Positions 16,249 through 23,669 of a stretch of 24,866 nucleotides of DNA are shown here, piece after piece. The translations under genes and the position numbers were made by a program. The notes beneath the pieces were generated by a model. The model made no database searches and had not been told where the DNA came from. It was given only the letters and a program-made list of their open reading frames with translations. Origin of the DNA: JACPHD01 sp964526325 (GTDB taxonomy: Bacteria; Patescibacteriota; Patescibacteriia; Patescibacteriales; GWC2-42-12); assembly GCA_964526325.1 (NCBI GenBank), contig CAZGKM010000019.1:1-24866 (forward strand), in the 5' to 3' direction. Within the stretch, counting starts at the first letter, position 1; every line of letters begins with the position of its first letter.

Positions 16249-17658
16249 CTAACCGGTAAACTTATCGCGAAAAAAATTATCTAAATCCGATATCTTAACT
16301 CTTGATTGCTTCATTGAATCGCGTTCTCTGATTGTAACCTCTTGGCCGGTAAGAGTATCGAAATCAACGGTCAGGCAATACGGAGTGCCGATTTCGTCTT
16401 GCCGGCGGTAACGCTTGCCGATATTGCCATGGTCGTCAAATTCACACATATAATTGATTTTCAGCTTTTTATAAATTTCTTTGGCCTTAGAAACCAGTTC
16501 GGGTTTATTTTTTAGAAGCGGAAAAACCGCAATTTTAATTGGCGCCAAGTCATTGTTGAATTTCATTACGATTCTGGTCTCGCCTTCCGCAATTTCTTCT
16601 TCATTATAGGCATCGGACAAAACCGCTAAAAGCGTGCGGGTTAAGCCGAAGGACGGTTCAATGCAATGGGGCACGAATTTTTTTCCGTCATCATCGGTAT
16701 AAGACAAATCTGCTCCGGAAAATTTTATATGCTGACTTAAATCATAGTCGGTGCGATAGGCAAAACCGTGCAATTCGCCCCAGCCGATTGACGGGAATAA
16801 ATATTCAACGTCATAAGTATCTTTTGAATAGAATGAACGCTCATTGTCGGCATGCCGGCGCCAGCGCATCCTTTCGTCGGATAAGCCAAGATCCTCTTTA
16901 AAAAAACGCTTAACCTCATTCTGCCATTCTTCATAAGGTTTGCGCCAATCGTCTTCCTTTTCCGGCGGACGGATAAAATATTCTATCTCCATCTGCTCGA
17001 ATTCGCGCACGCGGAAGATAAAATTGCCCGGCGTAATTTCGTTGCGGAAAGCTTTACCGACTTGAGCGACGCCAAACGGCAATTTCATCCGCATAGTGTC
17101 AAGAATATTTTTAAAATTTATAAAAATACCCTGAGCGGTTTCACCGCGCAGATAGGCGATATTTTTTGCATCCGCCACCACGCCGGTTTGCGTTTCGAAT
17201 AAAAGATTGAATTTTCTCGCCTCGGTCCAATCGCAAGCGCCGCAATTAGGGCAAGCGAGCCTAAGCTCATTTAATTTCGCGCCAACCTCTTCAAGTTTAA
17301 TTTTAGCCGTTTCATCTACGCCGATTTTCTCCTCAAGAAGTTTGTCGCCGCGGTGGCGCGTCTGGCATTTCCGGCAATCAACCAACGGATCGTTAAAATT
17401 TGAAACATGACCGGAAGCTTCCCAAACTTTAGGATTGGTAATAATGGCTGAATCCAGACCGACCATATCATCGCGCCTTTGTACGAAAGTGCGCCACCAA
17501 GTCTTAGCGATATTATTCTTTAATTCCGCTCCGTAAGGCCCGTAGTCCCAGGTGTTGGCCATGCCGCCGTATATTTCCGAATCGGGAAAAACAAAACCGC
17601 GCCGCTTGCATAAAGAGGCGATTTTTTCCAATGTTGTATCATTTTTTTTATTTTCCAT
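16249..17658 (-). CDS. glyS: Glycine--tRNA ligase (alpha2 type)
   Basis: Class II aminoacyl-tRNA synthetase that charges tRNA-Gly. The 469-aa single-chain form matches the dimeric alpha2 type (as in Thermus, Mycoplasma and eukaryotes), not the two-subunit GlyQ/GlyS of E. coli. Evidence: motif 1 region with GMANTWDYGPYGAELKNN (32-49), a CRKC...CPNC zinc-ribbon-like insertion (Cys95, Cys98, Cys136, Cys139), motif 2 FRNEITPGNFIFRVREFEQMEIE (in pieces, around 205-230), and motif 3 EPSFGLTRTLLAVL. The C-terminal anticodon-binding domain starts near LAPIKIAVFPL and ends with VTIRERDSMKQSRV. It is read with standard codons. It has its own promoter after the rpsA terminator. Confidence 0.96.
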   Translation of the reverse strand: MENKKNDTTLEKIASLCKRRGFVFPDSEIYGGMANTWDYGPYGAELKNNIAKTWWRTFVQRRDDMVGLDSAIITNPKVWEASGHVSNFNDPLVDCRKCQTRHRGDKLLEEKIGVDETAKIKLEEVGAKLNELRLACPNCGACDWTEARKFNLLFETQTGVVADAKNIAYLRGETAQGIFINFKNILDTMRMKLPFGVAQVGKAFRNEITPGNFIFRVREFEQMEIEYFIRPPEKEDDWRKPYEEWQNEVKRFFKEDLGLSDERMRWRRHADNERSFYSKDTYDVEYLFPSIGWGELHGFAYRTDYDLSQHIKFSGADLSYTDDDGKKFVPHCIEPSFGLTRTLLAVLSDAYNEEEIAEGETRIVMKFNNDLAPIKIAVFPLLKNKPELVSKAKEIYKKLKINYMCEFDDHGNIGKRYRRQDEIGTPYCLTVDFDTLTGQEVTIRERDSMKQSRVKISDLDNFFRDKFTG

Positions 17659-17689
17659 ATTATTAATTTATTACTAAATATTAATATTC

Positions 17690-17698
17690 ATTATAACA
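17690..17698 (-). promoter_or_regulatory. Extended -10 promoter of glyS
   Basis: On the - strand TGTTATAAT (complement of 17690-17698), a perfect extended -10 without a convincing -35. Transcription would start near 17683, about 25 nt before the glyS start, just after the rpsA terminator. No Shine-Dalgarno sequence precedes glyS. Confidence 0.6.
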
Positions 17699-17733
17699 TT
17701 TTTTTGTAATTTTTATATATAACTCTGTGGCCT

Positions 17734-17764
17734 AAAAACGCCCCTAAAAATTAGAGGCGTTTTT
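17734..17764. terminator. Intrinsic terminator of rpsA
   Basis: AAAAACGCC at 17734-17742 pairs with GGCGTTTTT at 17756-17764, extended inwards by CCTA/TAGA pairs with one G-T. T runs occur on both strands, so it could work in both directions; the rpsA stop is 7 bases away. Confidence 0.85.
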
Positions 17765-17770
17765 AAAGTT

Positions 17771-19075
17771 TTATTTTTCTTTCTTCTTTTTTTCCGGTTT
17801 TTCTTTTTTCTTTTCCGCTTTATCAGCTTTGTCTTTCTTCGCCTTCTTCTTGTCCGCCGTAGCTTTTTTATCCACCATAGCTTTAGCGTCGGCGGAAGCG
17901 GACGATAGCTTCTCTTCTTTATGCTTGGTTTTAGCAATAGGCTGTTCGGCTTCGGCCGGTACGGATAAGCCTAAGCGATGATCTTTCGGCTCGATTGAAA
18001 CAATGGTAAAATCCTTTTTTTCTCCCGAGTGAAAAACCTCGCTAATCTTTTGCGCCGGCGCTAAGCCGATCTGGCTGATATGGGCTAGACCATGAATATC
18101 CGAATCCAATTCGACGAATAAACCGAATGGATTAACTTTAAGAATGGTGCCGGAAACTACCTGGCCGATCTTATATTTCGTTTCTACGTCATGCCAAGGA
18201 TCGGTTAAAAGCTTCTTGGCCGATAAAAATATTTTTGAACCTTCAATGGAAATAATTTCGGCCTTAATCTTATCTCCAACTTTGAATAAATCCGATGGAT
18301 CATCAATGCGCTGCCAGGCCAATTCGGAAATATGAATCAAGCCTTCCAGGTTTTCTCCGAAGCTTACGAAAACTCCGAAATCGGTTAAGGCCGTAATCGC
18401 TCCTTCGACTACGCTGCCGACTTTATATTTGGAAATTATATCTTTCTGCTTTTCTTGCCAGGCTTCTTTCTCGCTAACAATTAATTTATCGTCCTTTTCG
18501 TCTAAAGTCATAACCTTGACTTCAAAATCCGTACCGATAAAAGATTTCAATTTATCTAAAATTCTGCCTTTATCGCCGCCGTTAACTCGCGGATAATTTT
18601 CCGGCGCTAGCTGCGAAACCGGCAAAAAACCCTGAATTTGGCCATAGCTTACAAGTAGGCCGCCTTTGTTGGCGTCTTGAACTCTGAATTTCAAAATTTT
18701 TCTATTTTCATAAGCATCAAATAAAGCGCTCCAGGCCTTTTGCTGTCCGGCGCTCCTAAACGACAACTCTAAATCTCCGTTTTCATTTTCTTCTTCAACT
18801 ATAGTAGCTTCTACTTCATCTCCCGGTTTTAAATTGGCATATTCATCGGCTTCAAAATAAAGCTCGCGGCCTCGCACCACGCCAGTAGCGATGCCGTCAA
18901 TATCAAGCTTAACTTCAGCTTTTGAAGCGGATAAAACCGTACCCTTAATAATATCCCCGACTTGAGGAATATTTGCGTTTTCCGCGTCCAATAATTTCTG
19001 AAAATCGTCATTAGAAACATCAGGCTGGCCGTTATTCAATTTAGTTTCTTCGTTTACTCCGTTAGAAATTTGCAT
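17771..19075 (-). CDS. rpsA: 30S ribosomal protein S1 (four S1 domains, Lys-rich tail)
   Basis: S1 binds mRNA on the 30S subunit through repeated OB-fold S1 domains. This 434-aa protein has four: about 38-107, 125-203, 218-287 and 303-372. Repeats 3 and 4 are the most typical, with TDFGVFVSFGENLEGLIHIS and NPFGLFVELDSDIHGLAHIS, the latter being the best RNA-binding-like sequence. The E. coli protein has six. The last 60 residues (373-434) are a Lys/Ala/Glu tail without order-promoting residues (KKKAKKDKADKAEKKKEK and similar), probably flexible and RNA-contacting. The gene has its own promoter and an unusually long leader of about 240 nt, but no Shine-Dalgarno sequence before the ATG at 19073-19075. 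A terminator follows immediately. Confidence 0.93.
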   Translation of the reverse strand: MQISNGVNEETKLNNGQPDVSNDDFQKLLDAENANIPQVGDIIKGTVLSASKAEVKLDIDGIATGVVRGRELYFEADEYANLKPGDEVEATIVEEENENGDLELSFRSAGQQKAWSALFDAYENRKILKFRVQDANKGGLLVSYGQIQGFLPVSQLAPENYPRVNGGDKGRILDKLKSFIGTDFEVKVMTLDEKDDKLIVSEKEAWQEKQKDIISKYKVGSVVEGAITALTDFGVFVSFGENLEGLIHISELAWQRIDDPSDLFKVGDKIKAEIISIEGSKIFLSAKKLLTDPWHDVETKYKIGQVVSGTILKVNPFGLFVELDSDIHGLAHISQIGLAPAQKISEVFHSGEKKDFTIVSIEPKDHRLGLSVPAEAEQPIAKTKHKEEKLSSASADAKAMVDKKATADKKKAKKDKADKAEKKKEKPEKKKKEK

Positions 19076-19130
19076 ATTAATATTATTTATGGCTTGCCCA
19101 TTAAATCTCTTTGCGTTGAAATTTCCAACT

Positions 19131-19155
19131 CCGTTAGAAATAAATTTCTAAGCGG
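19131..19155 (-). repeat. Hairpin in the rpsA leader
   Basis: TTAGAAAT (19134-19141) and ATTTCTAA (19144-19151) form a perfect 8-bp stem, extended by CCG (19131-19133) and CGG (19153-19155) past one bulged base. It lies about 55 nt upstream of the rpsA start. Its CCGTTAGAAAT...TAACGG layout resembles small palindromic repeats, so a regulatory role is not shown. Confidence 0.6.
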
Positions 19156-19187
19156 GGCCAAAGGGTTCCATAAAATAAAAAAATTAT

Positions 19188-19234
19188 CCTAACCTCTCTT
19201 TGCAGAGAAGCCCTTTAGCCGCCTTAACTAAAGG
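19188..19234. repeat. Degenerate palindromic repeat copy in the rpsA leader
   Basis: Read on the - strand, CCTTTAG/CTAAAGG form a perfect 7-bp stem (19212-19218 with 19228-19234), followed by TCTCTGCAAAGAGAGGTTAGG. The GCAAAG.G.GGTTAGG part matches the repeat after porB (1496-1510) in opposite genomic orientation. Confidence 0.45.
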
Positions 19235-19255
19235 CTTAATTATAGGCGTTATTTA

Positions 19256-19312
19256 ACCCCATGAAATAATTTTACTACTGTAAAATTAGCGCTAAGCGCT
19301 ATTTCACGGGGT
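19256..19312 (-). promoter_or_regulatory. Three-way-junction element at the 5' end of the rpsA leader
   Basis: Outer stem of 13 pairs, 19256-19268 with 19300-19312 (one G-U in RNA). Inside, ATTTTAC/GTAAAAT (19269-19275 with 19280-19286) is a perfect 7-bp hairpin with a 4-base loop, and GCGC/GCGC (19289-19292 with 19296-19299) a hairpin with a 3-base loop. Only two junction bases (19287-19288) and the loops stay unpaired. It would begin about 7 nt after the predicted start of transcription. It could be an rpsA regulatory leader or an inserted repeat. Confidence 0.6.
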
Positions 19313-19325
19313 GAATTGTTTTTTT

Positions 19326-19353
19326 ATTATACACTATTAATTTAAAATTGCAA
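19326..19353 (-). promoter_or_regulatory. Promoter of rpsA
   Basis: On the - strand, -35 TTGCAA (19348-19353), a 16-base spacer and a perfect -10 TATAAT (complement of 19326-19331). Transcription would start near 19319, leaving a leader of about 243 nt. The rest of the 311-base gap between rpsA and the next gene is covered by the leader elements listed here. Confidence 0.7.
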
Positions 19354-19386
19354 GCATTTTATGTTTTGTAATTTTTACTTAAAACG

Positions 19387-19845
19387 TTAATCAACCACAA
19401 TATTATTTTTAATTTCTAACAAATATTTTCCGCAATCATTTATTTCGCTTTTATTTACAAGATCAAAAACCAATTTTTTCTGGAGCAGAGGAATGATTAA
19501 TCTTGTTTCTTGAGCCTCTAGATTATTAGCCTTATTCGCGTTCAAGTAATAATGTTTAATTTGGCATTTTTTTACGCCCCCTTCTTCCATAAAAAAACTA
19601 ATATTTTTTGCGCCGTTTGTTTTAAAACCTTTAGGCAGGCTAAAATCATAGCCCATTAACGGGTTGCTTACAATTAAATCATCTTCGGTCTCGGCTATAA
19701 CGTAAGGAGAGATTTGATGGACGATTTGCGAACTTAACCAATTAACGCTTTCTTCGCGCATTAAAGTATACCAAATAGCAAAAACAGCGGCGAAAGTCGC
19801 TAAAAATAAAATTAAAAATTTAACAGTATAATTTTTTTCAAGCAT
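19387..19845 (-). CDS. Single-TM hypothetical protein
   Basis: I do not recognise this family. Starting at ATG 19843-19845 (MLEKNYTVKF) it has 152 residues: a short N-terminus, one hydrophobic helix (about residues 8-27, FLILFLATFAAVFAIWYTLM), then a soluble, probably extracytoplasmic domain with two cysteines (in KKCQIKHYY and NDCGKYLLE) and a mix of beta-like stretches. The frame is open upstream to 19881, but those codons (RVKPAMT and neighbours) lie inside a palindromic repeat, so the internal start is preferred; ATG 19861-19863 is possible. No ribosome-binding site or terminator is evident. It sits between the thioredoxin-fold lipoprotein gene and rpsA, and could be a membrane-anchored envelope protein. 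Confidence 0.65.
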   Translation of the reverse strand: MLEKNYTVKFLILFLATFAAVFAIWYTLMREESVNWLSSQIVHQISPYVIAETEDDLIVSNPLMGYDFSLPKGFKTNGAKNISFFMEEGGVKKCQIKHYYLNANKANNLEAQETRLIIPLLQKKLVFDLVNKSEINDCGKYLLEIKNNIVVD

Positions 19846-19857
19846 AGTTAAAAAATT

Positions 19858-19963
19858 TGTCATTGCGGGCTTGACCCGCAATCCAGGAGTGATACGTATG
19901 GATTATGTAACCCTGGATTCCGGCCTGCCTACCGGACAGGCAGGCTCGTAGGCCGGAATGACA
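19858..19963. repeat. 106-bp cloverleaf palindromic element (REP/MITE-like)
   Basis: Terminal arms TGTCATT (19858-19864) and AATGACA (19957-19963) are perfect inverted repeats. Between them are hairpin GCGGG/CCCGC (19865-19869, 19875-19879), arms AATCCAGG/CCTGGATT (19880-19887, 19912-19919), and CCGGCC/GGCCGG (19920-19925, 19951-19956) enclosing CCTGCCT/AGGCAGG (19924-19930, 19938-19944; it shares two bases with the outer arm). All parts together fold as a four-armed figure. The layout is that of the common CATTGCGGG/AATGAC intergenic repeats. It overlaps the apparent 5' end of the adjacent gene. Confidence 0.8.
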
Positions 19964-20037
19964 AAAAAAGAAAATCGCTTACGAACAACAAAAATAATTT
20001 AAAATCTTATCTTTATTTTATCTTATTTTTCCCAAAT

Positions 20038-20065
20038 AAAAAAGGGCGCTTAAAGCGCCCTTTTA
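20038..20065. terminator. Intrinsic terminator after the thioredoxin-fold lipoprotein gene
   Basis: GGGCGC (20044-20049) pairs with GCGCCC (20055-20060), extended by A/T pairs on both sides into an A run (left) and T run (right). The lipoprotein gene ends 13 bases away on the - strand. Confidence 0.85.
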
Positions 20066-20077
20066 AAAATTATAATA

Positions 20078-21207
20078 TTAATTGCAACTAGCCGCGTCTG
20101 CTCCGGAAGTATCGCTGCCCGCGCCAAAGCCTGACGATGGGGCCGTGGTTGATAACTTTTTAGAACATTCGGCCGGGGCTTTATCAAAAGCCGCGCAAAT
20201 GCCGGCTAGATAACTTGCCGCATCGCGTCCGGCGTTTGACTGCGCTCCATTAATAACTAAAGTCGGACTGCCCTGCACGCCGTATTTATTGCTTAAAGCC
20301 GAATCGGCTTTATAATAATCTTTAGCTTTGGAATTAATACAGCTATTAAGCTTGGTCTTATCAACTCCGGCTTGAGCGATGCATTTTCCGCTATCATTTT
20401 CTATAATAAAACAATTTAAATAACTGTTAAATTTAGCCGCCTGTTCTTGCCTGATGCAAATCTGATTGTAAGTTTCCTGCTCTTCTTGATCGCCATGCAT
20501 GAAATAATGGACGAATTTTATACTGGCATCAACTTTATTGCCTAAAGCCTCGATGGCCGGTAAAAACCCTTTTTCCGCCTGCAAGCCAAACGGACAATGA
20601 GTCATAACGAATAATTCAACTTTTGGCTTGTCGCTTTTAGGCGCGGCGGCAACCGGTGCGTTTTCCTGCGGCGCGGCGGCATCTCCTTGCGGCGCGGTAG
20701 CGTCTGCCTGCTGTGCGGCGGCGGCTTCTTCCTGTTTTCTCTTTTCCTCCGCAAAAGTCACCATATCAATGCCCGACTGAAAAAATTTCTCTCCGTCTTT
20801 TGTCATAAAAGAATTATATTCTTGGCCGCTAACTTCNNNNNNNNNNNNNNNNNNNNNNNNNNNNNNNNNNNNNNNNNNNNNNNNNNNNNNNNNNNNNNNN
20901 NNNNNNNNNNNNNNNNNNNNNNNNNNNNNNNNNNNNAAAATTTCTCTCCGTCTTTTGTCATAAAAGAATTATATTCTTGGCCGCTAACTTCTAAACTGAC
21001 ATTATAAACATCACCCTCTAAAACAGCGCTTTTAACCGTAGCCTTGATATTCTCCGGCAATAAATTTTCATTAATAAATTTTTCCGCCGTAGCCTTGGCT
21101 TCTTCCGGACTAAGAACCTTTTTAGCGTTTTTCGCCGTAGGAATGGCGAGCGAACAACCGCTGACCAACAAAACCGACACCAAACTTAATAGTATTAGTT
21201 TTTTCAT
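20078..21207 (-). CDS. Thioredoxin-fold (DsbA/GILT-like) lipoprotein (spans a scaffold gap)
   Basis: After collapsing the N gap (155 bases) this is a continuous 324-aa protein. Residues 1-18 are a lipoprotein signal with lipobox LVSGC (Cys18), so it should be anchored on the outer face of the membrane. Residues about 30-100 form a small domain (LSPEEAKATAEKFINENL ... SFMTKDGEKFF), 103-141 an Ala/Gln/Pro-rich linker, and 144-300 a thioredoxin-like domain: strand KVELFVMTHCPFG (Cys153), the helix EKGFLPAIEALG, YGVQGSPTLVING with the cis-Pro, and ICAAFDKAPAECSKKL. The active-site motif is Cys-Pro-Phe-Gly, so the second cysteine of CXXC is missing, while six other cysteines (199, 214, 224, 238, 286, 296) remain. 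Thiol oxidase, reductase or isomerase role is inferred. A good promoter lies just upstream. Confidence 0.85.
20782..20991. other. Scaffold gap (100 N) with duplicated 55-base flanks in the lipoprotein gene
   Basis: Bases 20782-20836 and 20937-20991 are identical over 55 positions around the N run 20837-20936, exactly as at the rpoC gap. Removing 155 bases gives an in-frame 325-codon gene, so the split into two reading frames is artificial. Confidence 0.92.
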
Positions 21208-21237
21208 GATTTTGAGTTAATAATTATTTATCTTAGA

Positions 21238-21266
21238 ATAATAGCAGATTATATTTTTAGAGTCAA
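21238..21266 (-). promoter_or_regulatory. Promoter of the thioredoxin-fold lipoprotein gene
   Basis: On the - strand, -35 TTGACT (complement of 21261-21266), 17-base spacer, and -10 TATTAT (complement of 21238-21243) preceded by TGC, so also extended. One mismatch per hexamer. The leader would be about 24 nt, without a Shine-Dalgarno sequence. Confidence 0.75.
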
Positions 21267-21295
21267 AAACTCATTTGTGATTCCCGCTTTTTTCT

Positions 21296-21391
21296 TTGTC
21301 ATTCCCGCGCAGGCACTCAGTTTTCTTTTTCAGCACTGAGGCCGGCACAAAGGAGCAATCCAGGTTTTGACGGGACAAATAAGTCTCTAGA
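21296..21391. repeat. Degenerate CATTCCCG-type palindromic repeat
   Basis: TTTGTCATTCCCG at the left and CGGGACAAAT at the right mirror each other imperfectly, around CTCAG/CTGAG arms and an AATCCAGG block. The TGTCATT and AATCCAGG parts match the element at 19858-19963. It fills most of the spacer between the histidine kinase and lipoprotein genes; no terminator for the kinase is evident. Confidence 0.5.
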
Positions 21392-21421
21392 TTACGAATC
21401 AAGACCGCAACGGCATGCTTC

Positions 21422-23581
21422 CTACTTCACCGGCAATTCAAAACAGAATTTAGAACCCTTACCTTCGCCTTGCGACTCGGCCCAGATTTTTCCCTTATGC
21501 GCCTCAACCATCATGCGCGCTACAAATAGGCCTAGTCCCGTGCCTTCGGTATGAATTAAAGAAGTGCCCGTACCGCGGGAAAATTTCTTAAATAAATTAG
21601 CCATATCTTCCGGCGTGATGCCCATGCCCGAATCGGCCACGCAAAATTTTATTTTATTTCCAATTTGTTCAAGCGTAACGGTAACGCTGCCCTGCTTAGT
21701 GTATTTTATGCCGTTATCGATTAAATTCATGACTACCTGCCTGATTTTTTCATCATCAATTTTTAAAAGCGGCAAAGGCTTAGCCGGCGGTTTATATTGC
21801 AAAATTAAATTTTTCTTTTTGGCGTTGCCGGATAACTCTTCGGTCATATCCGCCACCATCTTGTTTAAATCAACTTCCTGAAAATCAAACTGCAGCCTTC
21901 CGGACTCAATACGGGAAATATTCAGTAAATTTTCCACCAATTGGATTAATCTTTCGTTGGACAAAAAAACTTTTTCTAAAGATTCAACTTCCGATTTGGT
22001 TAAGGCGCCGAAATTGCCTTCAAGCATCATGGAAATATAACCCTTAATTACGGTCAACGGCGTTCTTAGCTGGTGCGAAGCGATGGAAATAAATTCCGAC
22101 TTGGCCGCGTCAAGCTTTTTTAATTGCACATTGGCTTTTATTAAATCACGAGTAGCTTTTTCAACTTCCTTTTCCATTTTAACGCTAAAATTCTTGGTTT
22201 CTTTGTATAATAAAGCGTTTTCTAGAGCAATGGCGGTTTGCGCCCCGACTACTTCTAAAACTTTCAAATCTTCCTCGTTATACATATCGCCTGATTCTTT
22301 AGCGCCTAAAACGATTAAGCCGATGGTTTTATCCTTAACATTTAAGGGCGTTAATAACTCAACGCCTAATTTAAGCAGTATGTCTAAAGTTTTATTATTC
22401 TTAAACTGCGTTTTTATGTCATCGGTGATAATCGTCCGATTTCTTTTTACAAAAATTTCATTTAGCTTTTTATCTTCGTCAAACTCTTTTTGCCGGCCCG
22501 TATTAAAGCCGTTATTATAATTTATTATATATTTTTTGGTTTTTTCGTTATAAGTTAAAATGCCGATGGCTTTAGCATGGAAAGCGCTGGATAAAGTATC
22601 AAAAATATAGCCGTAAATTTTCTCCGCTTCTAAAGTAGAGCGCAATTTTTCCGATAGCGAAGCGATTACTTCGCCCGAGTCATAAAGAGACGAGAAAAAA
22701 TATTTATTGGACAAGTGATAAAAACGATCCTTAATAACCGGATAAACAGAAACCGAACCCATTAACATAAAAAGATTGACCCAATCGGTAAATTGAGGGA
22801 AATATCTGTCAAAAAAATATTTTATGCCAATGGCAACCAGCAATATTGAAATTAAAGAGGATAAATAAACCGAATAGCGGCGCATTACAAGTTTGATATC
22901 CATAAGGCGGTGGGCGATGATAGTATATACCGTAAAACCAGCCATAAATACTGATAAAACTTGACCAGCCCAATTTAATCTAAAATCACCCCACCAAACC
23001 ATAAGTAAATTAGTAAACATCGCTAAATTTGACCCAATAAAATAACCCCAAAAAATATTTTTTATTTGTTGCTTTACTAATCCTTGTTCTTTTAAATATT
23101 TCTTAAACAATATAAAAAGTCCCGTGGAAAAAAAACTACTTATATATAAAAAATAAATAAAATACCAATTTCCCCAAATTATTTGTTTTTCTTGTCCTAT
23201 AATAATATCTACATCTTTAATTATTATTTTTGGCATTAAAACTAATATAATCAAAAATAAATTGACTAAAAAAGTTGCGAACATAATCTTGAAGTTTGGC
23301 AACTTACCATACGGAAAAATATATGAAAAAATAAAAAAAGTGCTGGCGGTGAACGTTGCAGCAACATATAAAATACGACACCAAAATAATGAATCTAACG
23401 GGCCTGATAATCTGTAAAATATCATTCCTATTGTCCAAAATATCACAGAAATAATTACGGCCGAAAAAGAGTTAACAACATTTTTATTATTACCTTTAGA
23501 AAAAATCAAAAATACTAAAAAACAATATGCAAAAATAACCGAAATTAAAACTAAATTAATTACATCTAAATGTAGACTCAT
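21422..23581 (-). CDS. Membrane histidine kinase (7TM-GAF-HisKA-HATPase)
   Basis: Sensor kinase of a two-component system, 719 aa. The N-terminal 245 residues hold about seven membrane helices of the 7TM-type sensor region, ending with AHRLMDIKLVMRR, a phrase typical of that class; two more hydrophobic segments follow (about 245-290). A GAF domain (about 310-465) contains VELLTPLNVKDKTIGLIVLG. Then a short coiled linker, the HisKA domain with phosphorylated His503 in SHQLRTPL, and a HATPase with N box MNLIDNGIKYT (Asn619, Asn623), G1 DSGMGI (Asp650) and G2 GTGLGL (680-685). All catalytic motifs are intact. No response regulator is beside it, so it is an orphan kinase here and its signal is unknown. 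Confidence 0.93.
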   Translation of the reverse strand: MSLHLDVINLVLISVIFAYCFLVFLIFSKGNNKNVVNSFSAVIISVIFWTIGMIFYRLSGPLDSLFWCRILYVAATFTASTFFIFSYIFPYGKLPNFKIMFATFLVNLFLIILVLMPKIIIKDVDIIIGQEKQIIWGNWYFIYFLYISSFFSTGLFILFKKYLKEQGLVKQQIKNIFWGYFIGSNLAMFTNLLMVWWGDFRLNWAGQVLSVFMAGFTVYTIIAHRLMDIKLVMRRYSVYLSSLISILLVAIGIKYFFDRYFPQFTDWVNLFMLMGSVSVYPVIKDRFYHLSNKYFFSSLYDSGEVIASLSEKLRSTLEAEKIYGYIFDTLSSAFHAKAIGILTYNEKTKKYIINYNNGFNTGRQKEFDEDKKLNEIFVKRNRTIITDDIKTQFKNNKTLDILLKLGVELLTPLNVKDKTIGLIVLGAKESGDMYNEEDLKVLEVVGAQTAIALENALLYKETKNFSVKMEKEVEKATRDLIKANVQLKKLDAAKSEFISIASHQLRTPLTVIKGYISMMLEGNFGALTKSEVESLEKVFLSNERLIQLVENLLNISRIESGRLQFDFQEVDLNKMVADMTEELSGNAKKKNLILQYKPPAKPLPLLKIDDEKIRQVVMNLIDNGIKYTKQGSVTVTLEQIGNKIKFCVADSGMGITPEDMANLFKKFSRGTGTSLIHTEGTGLGLFVARMMVEAHKGKIWAESQGEGKGSKFCFELPVK

Positions 23582-23610
23582 TTTTATATTTAATTATAAA
23601 AACTATTATT

Positions 23611-23619
23611 ATTATAACA
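23611..23619 (-). promoter_or_regulatory. Extended -10 promoter of the histidine kinase gene
   Basis: On the - strand TGTTATAAT (complement of 23611-23619), the same extended -10 as at glyS, with no good -35. It lies right after the terminator of the upstream gene and would give a leader of about 23 nt. Confidence 0.6.
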
Positions 23620-23633
23620 AAAAATTTATAAAT

Positions 23634-23664
23634 AAAAAAGGGCGGATCATTATTGAATCCGCCC
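23634..23664 (-). terminator. Intrinsic terminator of the Rossmann-fold protein gene
   Basis: GGGCGGAT at 23640-23647 pairs perfectly with ATCCGCCC at 23657-23664; on the - strand the stem is followed by six T (complement of 23634-23639). It lies 5 bases after the stop of the gene. Confidence 0.9.
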
Positions 23665-23669
23665 ATAGG

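Noticed and set aside
19846..19881. Upstream start codon giving an N-terminus MRVKPAMTN for the single-TM protein
   Set aside because: These codons lie in or beside the palindromic repeat at 19858-19963; the start at 19845 fits better.
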